A DNA stretch of 18,230 bases, from positions 1-18,230 of the forward strand of contig CAMPHU010000080.1 of NCBI GenBank assembly GCA_946886065.1, in the 5' to 3' direction. Every line of letters starts with the position of its first letter. Position 1 is the first letter of the stretch. Shown here one piece after another: positions 11,009 to 18,230 of the stretch. A program made the position numbers and the translations under genes. Origin of the DNA: an uncultured Massilia sp. Its GTDB lineage: Bacteria > Pseudomonadota > Gammaproteobacteria > Burkholderiales > Burkholderiaceae. The notes under the pieces were generated by a model. That model was given only the letters and a program-made list of their open reading frames with translations. It made no database searches and had not been told where the DNA came from.

Positions 11009-13492
11009 ATGAGCAAGAATTCACCAGCCACCACTTCAGGTTACACCCGCACCCAGGGAGCCGCCCGCCAGCCGCTGCCGGGCCGCCTTTCGCGCCTGCT
11101 GTCCGAGGCGCGCTGGATCGCCGGCGCCGTGGCCTTCCTGTATTTCGTGCTCATTTTGTTAAGTTATAACAAGGCCGACCCCGGCTGGTCGCACGCCAAC
11201 GTCGTTCCCAGGATCGCCAACCTGGGCGGACGCGCCGGCGCCTGGCTGTCCGATCTGTTGCTGTTCATCTTCGGCTTCTCCGCGTGGTGGTGGGGCGTGA
11301 TCTTCCTGCGCCAGGTGTGGCAGGGCTGGCGCCGCCTGACCGACAAGCTCGGCGCCGTCGCCGACGAACCGGAGCACCATGGCGAGCTGTACGTGCGCTG
11401 GACCGGCTTCGCGCTGATGTTCGCCGGCAGCCTGGGCCTGGAATACCTGCGCATGTGGTCCTGGGACGTGGAACTGCCGCGCGCCCCGGGCGGCGTGCTG
11501 GGCCAGCTGATCGGCCACAGCGCCCACGTCACCTTCGGCTTCACCGGCGCCACCTTGCTCCTGCTGCTGCTGTTCGGCCTGGGCTTCTCGTTGTTCTTCC
11601 AGGTGTCCTGGCTGGCCGTGGCCGAGCGCATCGGCGAGACCGTCGAGCGCGCCGCGGACTGGTTCCGCCTGCGCTACGAAGACCGCGAAGACCGCAAGCA
11701 GGGCGAAGCCGCCGCCGTCAAGCGCGACGAAGTGGTGGTGCACGAGCGCGCCAAGTTCAGCGAGAAGCATTCGAACGCGCCGATCGCCGTGGTCAAGGCG
11801 GAGCCGAGTTTCGAGTCGCTGCCGCCGCCGGCTCCCGTCGCCGCTGCACCCGACGCGCCCGCATCTGCACCGGCTGCCCAGCCGCTGCCGAGCGCCCAGG
11901 CCGCGGCGCCGAGCATCAAGATCGAGCCGCAAATGGTCAGCGTGCCCAAGTCGGAGCGCGCCCAGAAGGAAATGCAGACGCCGCTGTTCCACGAGCTGGC
12001 GGGCGACTCGCCGCTGCCGCCGCTCGCGCTGCTCGACGAAGCCCCGCCGGCCCAGGAAACCGTGGCCGTCGAGACCCTGGAATTCACCAGCCGCCTGATC
12101 GAGAAGAAGCTGTCCGACTTCGGCGTCGAAGCCAAGGTCGTGGCCGCCTATCCGGGCCCGGTCGTCACCCGCTACGAGATCGAGCCGGCCACCGGCGTCA
12201 AGGGCAGCCAGATCGTGAACCTGGCGCGCGACCTGGCGCGTTCGCTGTCCCTCACCTCGATCCGCGTGGTCGAGACCATCCCGGGCAAGAACTACATGGC
12301 GCTGGAGCTGCCGAATCCGAAGCGCCAGATCGTGCGCCTGAGCGAGATCGTCGGCTCCAAGGTCTATGGCGACAGTGCCTCGGCCCTGACGGTCGCCCTG
12401 GGCAAGGACATCGCCGGCAAGCCGGTCTGCGCCGACCTCGCCAAGATGCCGCACCTGCTGGTGGCGGGCACCACCGGTTCGGGCAAGTCGGTGGGCATCA
12501 ACGCGACCATCCTGTCCTTGCTGTACAAGTCCGACCCGGCGGACGTGCGCCTGATCCTGATCGACCCGAAGATGCTGGAAATGTCGGTCTACGAAGGCAT
12601 CCCGCACCTGCTGGCGCCGGTCGTGACCGACATGCGCCAGGCCGGCCACGCGCTGAACTGGGCCGTGAACGAGATGGAGCGCCGCTACAAGCTGATGAGC
12701 AAGCTGGGGGTACGTAACCTGGCCGGCTACAACGGCAAGATCATGGAAGCGGCCAAGCGCGAGGAGCACATCCCGAACCCGTTCTCGATCATGCCGGACA
12801 ATCCCGAGCCGCTGGAGAAGCTGCCGACCATCGTCATCATCATCGACGAGCTGGCCGACCTGATGATGGTCGTCGGCAAGAAGGTGGAAGAGCTGATCGC
12901 CCGTATCGCCCAGAAGGCGCGTGCGGCCGGCATCCACCTCATTCTTGCTACGCAGCGGCCGTCGGTGGACGTGATCACCGGCCTGATCAAGGCAAACATC
13001 CCGACCCGTATCGCCTTCCAGGTGTCGAGCAAAATCGACTCGCGCACCATTCTCGACCAGATGGGCGCGGAAACCCTGCTGGGCATGGGCGACATGCTCT
13101 ACATGCCGCCGGGCACCGGCCTGCCGATCCGCGTGCACGGCGCCTTCGTCTCGGACGACGAAGTGCATCGAGTTGTAAAACATCTTCAATCGCTGGGCGA
13201 ACCGAACTACATTGAGGGCATCCTCGAAGGCGGCACGCTGGAAGAGGGAGGCGGCGCCGACGGGGCGCCGGCGGGCGAAGGCGGCGGCGAGTCCGACGCC
13301 ATGTACGACCAGGCGGTGCAGGTGGTGCTCAAGAACCGCCGCGCATCGATCTCGCTGGTGCAGCGCCACCTGCGCATCGGCTACAACCGCGCCGCGCGCC
13401 TGCTGGAGCAGATGGAGCAGAGCGGCGTCGTCTCGCCGATGCAATCGAACGGCAACCGCGACATTCTTGTCCCGGCTGCCAGCGCCGAATAA
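11009..13492 (+). CDS. ftsK: DNA translocase FtsK
   Basis: A septal ATP-driven motor that pumps chromosome dimers toward dif and activates XerCD recombination at division. The 827-residue product has hydrophobic segments at about 36-52, 77-100, 131-146 and 178-200 forming the membrane anchor. A Pro/Ala-rich linker covers about 265-345. The motor follows with Walker [10 protein letters not shown] at 487-495 and Walker [12 protein letters not shown] at 608-618. The C-terminal winged-helix gamma domain, which reads KOPS sites, lies at about 764-827 ([22 protein letters not shown]). The linker is short compared with the 1329-residue E. coli protein, typical of SpoIIIE/FtsK proteins in betaproteobacteria. 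I start at ATG 11009 because upstream in-frame GTG 10937 and ATG 10967 precede or overlap a likely -10 element; no strong ribosome site supports any choice. lolA follows 43 bases later. Confidence 0.94.
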   Translation: MSKNSPATTSGYTRTQGAARQPLPGRLSRLLSEARWIAGAVAFLYFVLILLSYNKADPGWSHANVVPRIANLGGRAGAWLSDLLLFIFGFSAWWWGVIFLRQVWQGWRRLTDKLGAVADEPEHHGELYVRWTGFALMFAGSLGLEYLRMWSWDVELPRAPGGVLGQLIGHSAHVTFGFTGATLLLLLLFGLGFSLFFQVSWLAVAERIGETVERAADWFRLRYEDREDRKQGEAAAVKRDEVVVHERAKFSEKHSNAPIAVVKAEPSFESLPPPAPVAAAPDAPASAPAAQPLPSAQAAAPSIKIEPQMVSVPKSERAQKEMQTPLFHELAGDSPLPPLALLDEAPPAQETVAVETLEFTSRLIEKKLSDFGVEAKVVAAYPGPVVTRYEIEPATGVKGSQIVNLARDLARSLSLTSIRVVETIPGKNYMALELPNPKRQIVRLSEIVGSKVYGDSASALTVALGKDIAGKPVCADLAKMPHLLVAGTTGSGKSVGINATILSLLYKSDPADVRLILIDPKMLEMSVYEGIPHLLAPVVTDMRQAGHALNWAVNEMERRYKLMSKLGVRNLAGYNGKIMEAAKREEHIPNPFSIMPDNPEPLEKLPTIVIIIDELADLMMVVGKKVEELIARIAQKARAAGIHLILATQRPSVDVITGLIKANIPTRIAFQVSSKIDSRTILDQMGAETLLGMGDMLYMPPGTGLPIRVHGAFVSDDEVHRVVKHLQSLGEPNYIEGILEGGTLEEGGGADGAPAGEGGGESDAMYDQAVQVVLKNRRASISLVQRHLRIGYNRAARLLEQMEQSGVVSPMQSNGNRDILVPAASAE

Positions 13493-13494
13493 TC

Positions 13495-13519
13495 CCGCCG
13501 GCCCAGGGTCGGCGGACCC
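13495..13519 (+). promoter_or_regulatory. Two overlapping, mutually exclusive hairpins in the ftsK-lolA gap
   Basis: CCGCCG (13495-13500) can pair with CGGCGG (13510-13515), while GGGTC (13506-13510) can pair with GACCC (13515-13519). Both use bases 13510 and 13515, so they cannot form fully together. They end five bases before the lolA ribosome site. There is no T run, so this is not an ordinary terminator. A role in mRNA processing or lolA translation is possible but inferred only from structure. Confidence 0.3.
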
Positions 13520-13535
13520 AACAAGAGGAATGCGG

Positions 13536-14180
13536 ATGAAATTCACGAATCACATGGCGGCGATGATCGCGGCCACGATCGGGGCCACGACGCTGGCCCT
13601 GTCCGGCGCGGCCCAGGCCGGCGCCCTGGACCAGCTGAAGGCCTTCGCTTCCGGCACCAAGTCCGCCAGGGGCGAATTCACCCAGCAGCAGCAAGGCAAG
13701 ACCAGGAGCGGCAAGGCCGCACCGGTCTCGAGCGGCAGCTTCGTGTTCGCCCGCCCCGGCAAGTTCATCTGGACCTACCAGAAGCCCTACGAACAGGTGC
13801 TGCAGGCCGACGGCGACCAGCTCTACATCTACGACAAGGACCTGAACCAGGTGACGGTCAGGAAGCTGGGTAACGCGCTCGGTTCCTCGCCGGCCGCGAT
13901 CCTGTTCGGCAGTAACAACCTGGAGCAGAACTTCTCCCTGTCCGAAGCGGGCGAGCGCGACGGCGCCGAATGGCTGAACGCCGTGCCGAAGTCCAAGGAC
14001 ACCACCTTCGAGCAGATCAGCATCGGCCTGAAGGGCGGGGTGCCGGTGGCGATGGAACTGAAGGACAGCTTTGGCCAGACCTCGGTGCTGAAGTTCACCA
14101 GCTTCCAGCGCAATCCTCAGCTGCCGCCCCAGCAGTTCAAGTTCGAGATCCCGCAGGGCGCGGACGTCGTCAAGCAATAA
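13536..14180 (+). CDS. lolA: Outer-membrane lipoprotein carrier protein LolA
   Basis: A periplasmic chaperone that takes lipoproteins from the LolCDE complex and hands them to LolB at the outer membrane. The 214-residue product starts with a clear Sec signal peptide: MKFTNH, a hydrophobic stretch, and the cleavage-type end GAAQA around residue 28. The mature part has the family pattern [10 protein letters not shown] near 43-52, [20 protein letters not shown] near 68-87, and [18 protein letters not shown] near the C-terminus. AGAGGA lies six bases before ATG 13536; an in-frame ATG at 13530 would touch that ribosome site and is less likely. It follows ftsK by 43 bases as in the ftsK-lolA-rarA order of many proteobacteria, but the next gene is on the opposite strand and only three bases away. 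Confidence 0.93.
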   Translation: MKFTNHMAAMIAATIGATTLALSGAAQAGALDQLKAFASGTKSARGEFTQQQQGKTRSGKAAPVSSGSFVFARPGKFIWTYQKPYEQVLQADGDQLYIYDKDLNQVTVRKLGNALGSSPAAILFGSNNLEQNFSLSEAGERDGAEWLNAVPKSKDTTFEQISIGLKGGVPVAMELKDSFGQTSVLKFTSFQRNPQLPPQQFKFEIPQGADVVKQ

Positions 14181-14183
14181 GCC

Positions 14184-14720
14184 TCAATAGATCTGGGTGC
14201 GCAAGTCGATGTGCTTGCGCGGCGCCAGGTCGACCAGCGCACGGTCCGTGGGCGCCTCCAGCAGCGCGACCCAGACCGTGTGCTCCTCATAGAAATACGA
14301 GCGGTTCGAGCCGGCCAGCGAGGCGTGGAAGCGTCCGTTCCAGTCGATGCGCACCGCCTCGCCAAGCTGTCCGGTGAACAGCGGCGCCGGCAGCTGCCCC
14401 GGCCAGCGCGTGGTCAGCATGCTGCTCCAGGGCTGGTCCAGGCTCACCGCGAAGCCATCGCGCGTCCTGCGCGCCCGCAGGTTGTCGGGCCGTAGCGGAC
14501 GGTCCTCTCCCCACGCCGGATCCCCGAAAGCACGGATGCGCTCCACGGGCGCGAAGCCATCCTGTTCCAGCGCCATGATCTCGTGGCGCAGCGTGCCGTC
14601 GTTGCTCAGTTGCGGCAGCAGGTGTACCCGCGGCACGGCCAGGCGGGCGGGGGCGTCGGCGGCGGCGCGCGTGGCCTTGGTCCAGCGCAGCCAGGTATCC
14701 TGCATGATCAAGACGGACAT
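14184..14720 (-). CDS. Hypothetical protein, no recognised family
   Basis: I do not recognise this 178-residue protein. It has no signal peptide, membrane segment or cysteine. The N-terminal half is rich in Arg and Ala; the C-terminal half alternates polar and hydrophobic residues and is rich in aromatics (RIDWNGRFHASLAG, SYFYEEHTVWVALLEAP), which suggests a beta-rich fold. It is likely real: the frame is open for its full length, codon choice follows the high-GC third position pattern, and a perfect TATAAT on its strand lies 31 bases upstream. The start could be ATG 14720 or ATG 14705 (MQDTWLRW); neither has a ribosome site, and a nearly leaderless message is possible. It interrupts the ftsK-lolA-rarA-serS order in antisense orientation, converges on lolA with a three-base gap, and is divergent from rarA. 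Confidence 0.7.
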   Translation of the reverse strand: MSVLIMQDTWLRWTKATRAAADAPARLAVPRVHLLPQLSNDGTLRHEIMALEQDGFAPVERIRAFGDPAWGEDRPLRPDNLRARRTRDGFAVSLDQPWSSMLTTRWPGQLPAPLFTGQLGEAVRIDWNGRFHASLAGSNRSYFYEEHTVWVALLEAPTDRALVDLAPRKHIDLRTQIY

Positions 14721-14750
14721 GGTGAGAGGCGGGAAGGATGGGAAGCCATC

Positions 14751-14756
14751 ATTATA
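14751..14756 (-). promoter_or_regulatory. Probable -10 element of the 178-residue hypothetical gene
   Basis: The minus strand reads TC-TATAAT-GATGG, a perfect -10 hexamer. CTGACG 19 bases upstream (14776-14781) is a partial -35 match. A start site near 14744 would give a leader of about 24 bases, or about 39 to the second ATG. Confidence 0.5.
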
Positions 14757-14802
14757 GAGACCCGGGGCCGCGTGGCGTCAGCGCGCAGCGGCACTGATCG
14801 GC

Positions 14803-14818
14803 TACACTAGGCGCCTAG
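14803..14818 (+). promoter_or_regulatory. Candidate rarA -10 element overlapping a 12-base palindrome
   Basis: TACACT at 14803-14808 is a plausible -10 for rarA. It overlaps CTAGGCGCCTAG at 14807-14818, a perfect 12-base palindrome that would cover the transcription start. This geometry is that of an operator for a dimeric repressor, but no regulator is known to me for this site. The rest of the 161-base gap between the two divergent genes shows no further gene. Confidence 0.35.
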
Positions 14819-14881
14819 ACAACAATGAAGCACAGATGAACCAGACGCCCGCCCGCGCGGCGCGCCTTGCCGGAGGCCGCC

Positions 14882-16198
14882 ATGGATGACCTTTTCAAGA
14901 CCGAACCCTCGCCACCCCTGGCCGAAGCCCTGCGTCCGCGCACCATCGGCGAAGTGATCGGCCAGAGCCACCTGCTGGGCGAGGGCAAGCCCCTGAACCT
15001 GGTGTTCAAGTCGGGCAAGCCGCATTCGATGATCCTGTGGGGGCCGCCGGGCGTCGGCAAGACCACGCTGGCGCGCCTGACCGCGTACGCCTTCGACTGC
15101 GAGTTCATCGCCTTGTCGGCCGTGCTGTCCGGCGTGAAGGACATCCGCGCCGCCGTCGAGCAGGCCGAGCACTATCTGCAGCAGGGCAAGCACACCATCC
15201 TGTTCATCGACGAGATCCACCGCTTCAACAAGTCGCAGCAGGATGCCTTGCTGCCCTTCGTCGAATCGGGCCTGGTCACCCTGATCGGCGCCACCACCGA
15301 GAACCCGTCCTTCGAGGTCAACTCGGCATTGCTGTCGCGCTCCCAGGTCTATGTGCTCAAGGCCCTGAGCGACAGCGAGATGCGCCAGCTGCTCAAGCGC
15401 GCCCAGGAGCGCGTGCTGCAGCACCTGAGCTTCGACGAGGTGGCGGTCGATACCCTGGTCGGCTATGCGGACGGCGATGCGCGCCGCTTCCTCAACCTGC
15501 TGGAGCAGACCAAGACCTCGGCCGAGACGGCCGGCATCAAGCGCATCACCGCGGAGTTCGTCGAGAACGCGCTGACGCTCAACGCGCGCCGTTTCGACAA
15601 GGGCGGCGACAACTTCTACGACCAGATCTCGGCCCTGCACAAATCGGTGCGCGGCTCGCATCCGGATGCGGCGCTGTACTGGCTGTGCCGCATGCTCGAC
15701 GGCGGCGCCGATCCCAAGTACCTGTCGCGCCGCATCGTGCGCATGGCCTGGGAAGACATCGGCATCGCGGACCCGCGCGCGATCCAGCTGGCCAACGACG
15801 CCGCCACCACCTTCGAGCGGCTCGGCTCGCCGGAGGGCGAGCTGGCGCTTGGCCAGGCGGTGATCTACCTGGCGATGGCGGCCAAGAGCAATGCCGGCTA
15901 CAACGCCTTCAACGCGGCCATGGCCTTCGTCAGGAAGGACAAGTCGCGAGAGGTGCCGGTCCACCTGCGCAACGCGCCGACCAAGCTGATGAAGGAACTC
16001 GGCTACGGCCACGAATACCGCTACGCGCACGACGAACCGCATGCGTATGCGGCGGGCGAAACCTACCTGCCGGACGGGATGCCGGAGCCCGGCTGGTACG
16101 CGCCCGTGCCGCGCGGGCTGGAGGCGAAAATCGGCGAGAAGCTGGCCTGGCTGCGCAGCCTGGACGACGAGGCGCACTCGGGCGGAGAAGGGGAGTAG
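14882..16198 (+). CDS. rarA: Replication-associated recombination protein A (AAA+ ATPase RarA/MgsA)
   Basis: A clamp-loader-like AAA+ ATPase that acts at stalled replication forks with SSB; homologue of eukaryotic WRNIP1/Mgs1. The 438-residue product has the family N-terminus ([21 protein letters not shown]), Walker [10 protein letters not shown] at 54-62, Walker [10 protein letters not shown] at 107-115, sensor 1 GATTENPSF at 136-144, and the arginine-finger block SALLSRSQV at 148-156. The C-terminal tetramerisation region includes [18 protein letters not shown] (277-294) and [13 protein letters not shown] (364-376). Length matches the family. ATG 14882 is preceded by GGAGG at five bases, so I prefer it to the upstream in-frame TTG at 14867. 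It lies between lolA and serS as in many proteobacteria, but is separated here from both by orphan genes. Confidence 0.95.
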   Translation: MDDLFKTEPSPPLAEALRPRTIGEVIGQSHLLGEGKPLNLVFKSGKPHSMILWGPPGVGKTTLARLTAYAFDCEFIALSAVLSGVKDIRAAVEQAEHYLQQGKHTILFIDEIHRFNKSQQDALLPFVESGLVTLIGATTENPSFEVNSALLSRSQVYVLKALSDSEMRQLLKRAQERVLQHLSFDEVAVDTLVGYADGDARRFLNLLEQTKTSAETAGIKRITAEFVENALTLNARRFDKGGDNFYDQISALHKSVRGSHPDAALYWLCRMLDGGADPKYLSRRIVRMAWEDIGIADPRAIQLANDAATTFERLGSPEGELALGQAVIYLAMAAKSNAGYNAFNAAMAFVRKDKSREVPVHLRNAPTKLMKELGYGHEYRYAHDEPHAYAAGETYLPDGMPEPGWYAPVPRGLEAKIGEKLAWLRSLDDEAHSGGEGE

Positions 16199-16201
16199 GG
16201 C

Positions 16202-16246
16202 GCCCGGGGAGCGCAGGCCGGGCTCATCTGCGCGCTACGGCGCGCA
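16202..16246 (+). terminator. Tandem GC-rich hairpins after rarA, one with a UACG tetraloop
   Basis: Right after the rarA stop, GCCCGG (16202-16207) can pair with CCGGGC (16218-16223). Then TGCGCGC (16229-16235) pairs with GCGCGCA (16240-16246) around the loop TACG. C(UACG)G is one of the exceptionally stable UNCG tetraloops. There is no T run directly after either stem, so this may be an mRNA 3'-end block or a Rho-assisted end rather than a classic intrinsic terminator. The rest of the 192-base gap to the next gene has a T6 run near 16297 but no clear hairpin in front of it. Confidence 0.4.
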
Positions 16247-16390
16247 TCACGCCGCCATCACACGCTCCGTCCGCGAATTCCGCATTCTGCGCCATCTTTT
16301 TTACGCTTCATCGCAAGTCGATGGCGGCTCCGAGGGTCGATCGGTAAAGTTCAATCATACCGAATCACTTTTGACCTGAAGGAGAACACC

Positions 16391-16591
16391 ATGAACATCC
16401 GTAAAAACTTCGAAGCCCTGTTCCTCGCCGCCGCCGCCCTGGGCCTGTCGGTCAGCTTCGCTACCGCCAACGAGCGTCCGGTCGAGATCCTGAGGTCCGA
16501 CGCACCGAGCCTGGCCGGCATGAACGTGCAGACGATCGTGATCAGCGCACCGCGCCTGAGCGCTGCCGAGAAAGCCAGCCTGAACGGTTAA
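16391..16591 (+). CDS. Small secreted protein of unknown function
   Basis: A 66-residue protein I do not recognise. It starts with a typical Sec signal peptide: MNIRKNFEAL, a hydrophobic alanine/leucine core, and SFATA at 22-26, which fits signal peptidase I cleavage before NERP. The mature peptide would be only about 40 residues, without cysteine, and ends TIVISAPRLSAAEKASLNG-like (48-66). No lipobox is present, so it is not a lipoprotein. AAGGAG lies six bases before the ATG, one of the best ribosome sites in the window, which supports real and possibly strong expression. It lies between rarA and serS with 192 and 107 bases on either side, so it probably has its own promoter, although I could not identify one with confidence. 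Confidence 0.75.
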   Translation: MNIRKNFEALFLAAAALGLSVSFATANERPVEILRSDAPSLAGMNVQTIVISAPRLSAAEKASLNG

Positions 16592-16641
16592 TCCCGCAGG
16601 GCTGGCGGGACGCCCGGCAACGCGTTTGCCGAATCTCGTAA

Positions 16642-17994
<1,353 letters not shown>

Positions 17995-18060
17995 GAGAAC
18001 GGAACAGAGGGAAAATGACACTGTGGTGAAATTTTTCCTTCCATTTTCCGGCAGAGCCGC

Positions 18061-18066
18061 TATAAT
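18061..18066 (+). promoter_or_regulatory. -10 element of the tRNA-Ser promoter
   Basis: A perfect TATAAT lies 40 bases before the tRNA 5' end. TTCCAT at 18039-18044 is a weak -35 with 16-base spacing, inside an AT-rich stretch (AAATTTTTCC) that may act as an UP-like element. It indicates that the tRNA is transcribed from its own promoter and not only by read-through from serS. Confidence 0.6.
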
Positions 18067-18106
18067 GGCGGTCTCTTGCAGCTCACAGCAAGAATCGACC
18101 GAATCA

Positions 18107-18197
<91 letters not shown>

Positions 18198-18204
18198 TAG
18201 TAAT

Positions 18205-18230
18205 AAAAAAGGCTCCCGAAGGGAGCCTTT
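18205..18230 (+). terminator. Intrinsic terminator after tRNA-Ser, reaching the window end
   Basis: GGCTCCC (18211-18217), loop GAA, and GGGAGCC (18221-18227) form a seven-pair GC-rich stem, extended by pairing of the upstream A run with the downstream T run. The T tract begins at 18228 and continues to the window end, so its length is not known. The symmetric A and T flanks suggest it could work in both directions. Confidence 0.9.

Noticed and set aside
11159..13546. Minus-strand open frame of about 795 codons opposite ftsK
   Set aside because: Antisense to a complete FtsK with Walker motifs; composition is typical of a codon-bias shadow.
14836..14889. 17-codon frame overlapping the rarA start, a possible leader peptide
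   Set aside because: It has no ribosome site, carries no regulatory run of codons, and such short frames arise by chance; rarA has its own GGAGG site.
14807..16177. Minus-strand open frame of about 456 codons opposite rarA
   Set aside because: No motif, and the opposite strand encodes intact RarA.

Overview
The window is high-GC, gene-dense chromosomal DNA that looks like a member of the Betaproteobacteria, most likely Burkholderiales/Oxalobacteraceae (Massilia-like). This placement is inferred from the protein sequences (a PII protein very close to proteobacterial GlnB, and long-type glutamine-dependent NadE) and from the conserved order ftsK-lolA-rarA-serS with trxB-smr divergent beside it. 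No search was run. Almost every base is coding. No gene-free stretch exceeds 300 bases; the longest gaps are about 160-190 bases and are described in the entries.

Layout. 1-900 (-): a FemAB-like/GNAT acyltransferase starting with TTG, its C-terminus beyond the window edge. 951-3374 (+): nadE and glnB, 24 bases apart, probably one transcript. 3385-9024 (-): a GGDEF-EAL membrane protein, a TRIC/UPF0126 membrane protein and a bacteriophytochrome histidine kinase, all on the minus strand and together a possible signalling block. 9192-10826 (-): trxB and an Smr-domain protein 12 bases downstream. 11009-14180 (+): ftsK then lolA. 14184-14720 (-): an unrecognised 178-residue protein placed against the flow of the block. 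14882-16198 (+): rarA. 16391-16591 (+): a small secreted protein of unknown role. 16699-18196 (+): serS followed by a tRNA-Ser(CGA) gene and a strong intrinsic terminator at the window end.

How the parts work together. nadE-glnB pairs glutamine-dependent NAD synthesis with the nitrogen/carbon sensor PII. The bacteriophytochrome and the c-di-GMP enzyme could form a light-response pathway, but no receiver protein, heme oxygenase or fusion in the window connects them. trxB, ftsK, lolA, rarA and serS are housekeeping genes for thiol redox balance, chromosome segregation, lipoprotein transport, replication-fork maintenance and translation.

I found no CRISPR array, insertion sequence, prophage, toxin-antitoxin pair or defence island. 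I see no clear new multi-gene system. The most interesting leads are the nadE-glnB pairing, the c-di-GMP enzyme with a degenerate inhibitory site next to a phytochrome kinase, two orphan genes interrupting the ftsK-to-serS block, and several compact palindromes at gene junctions and promoters.
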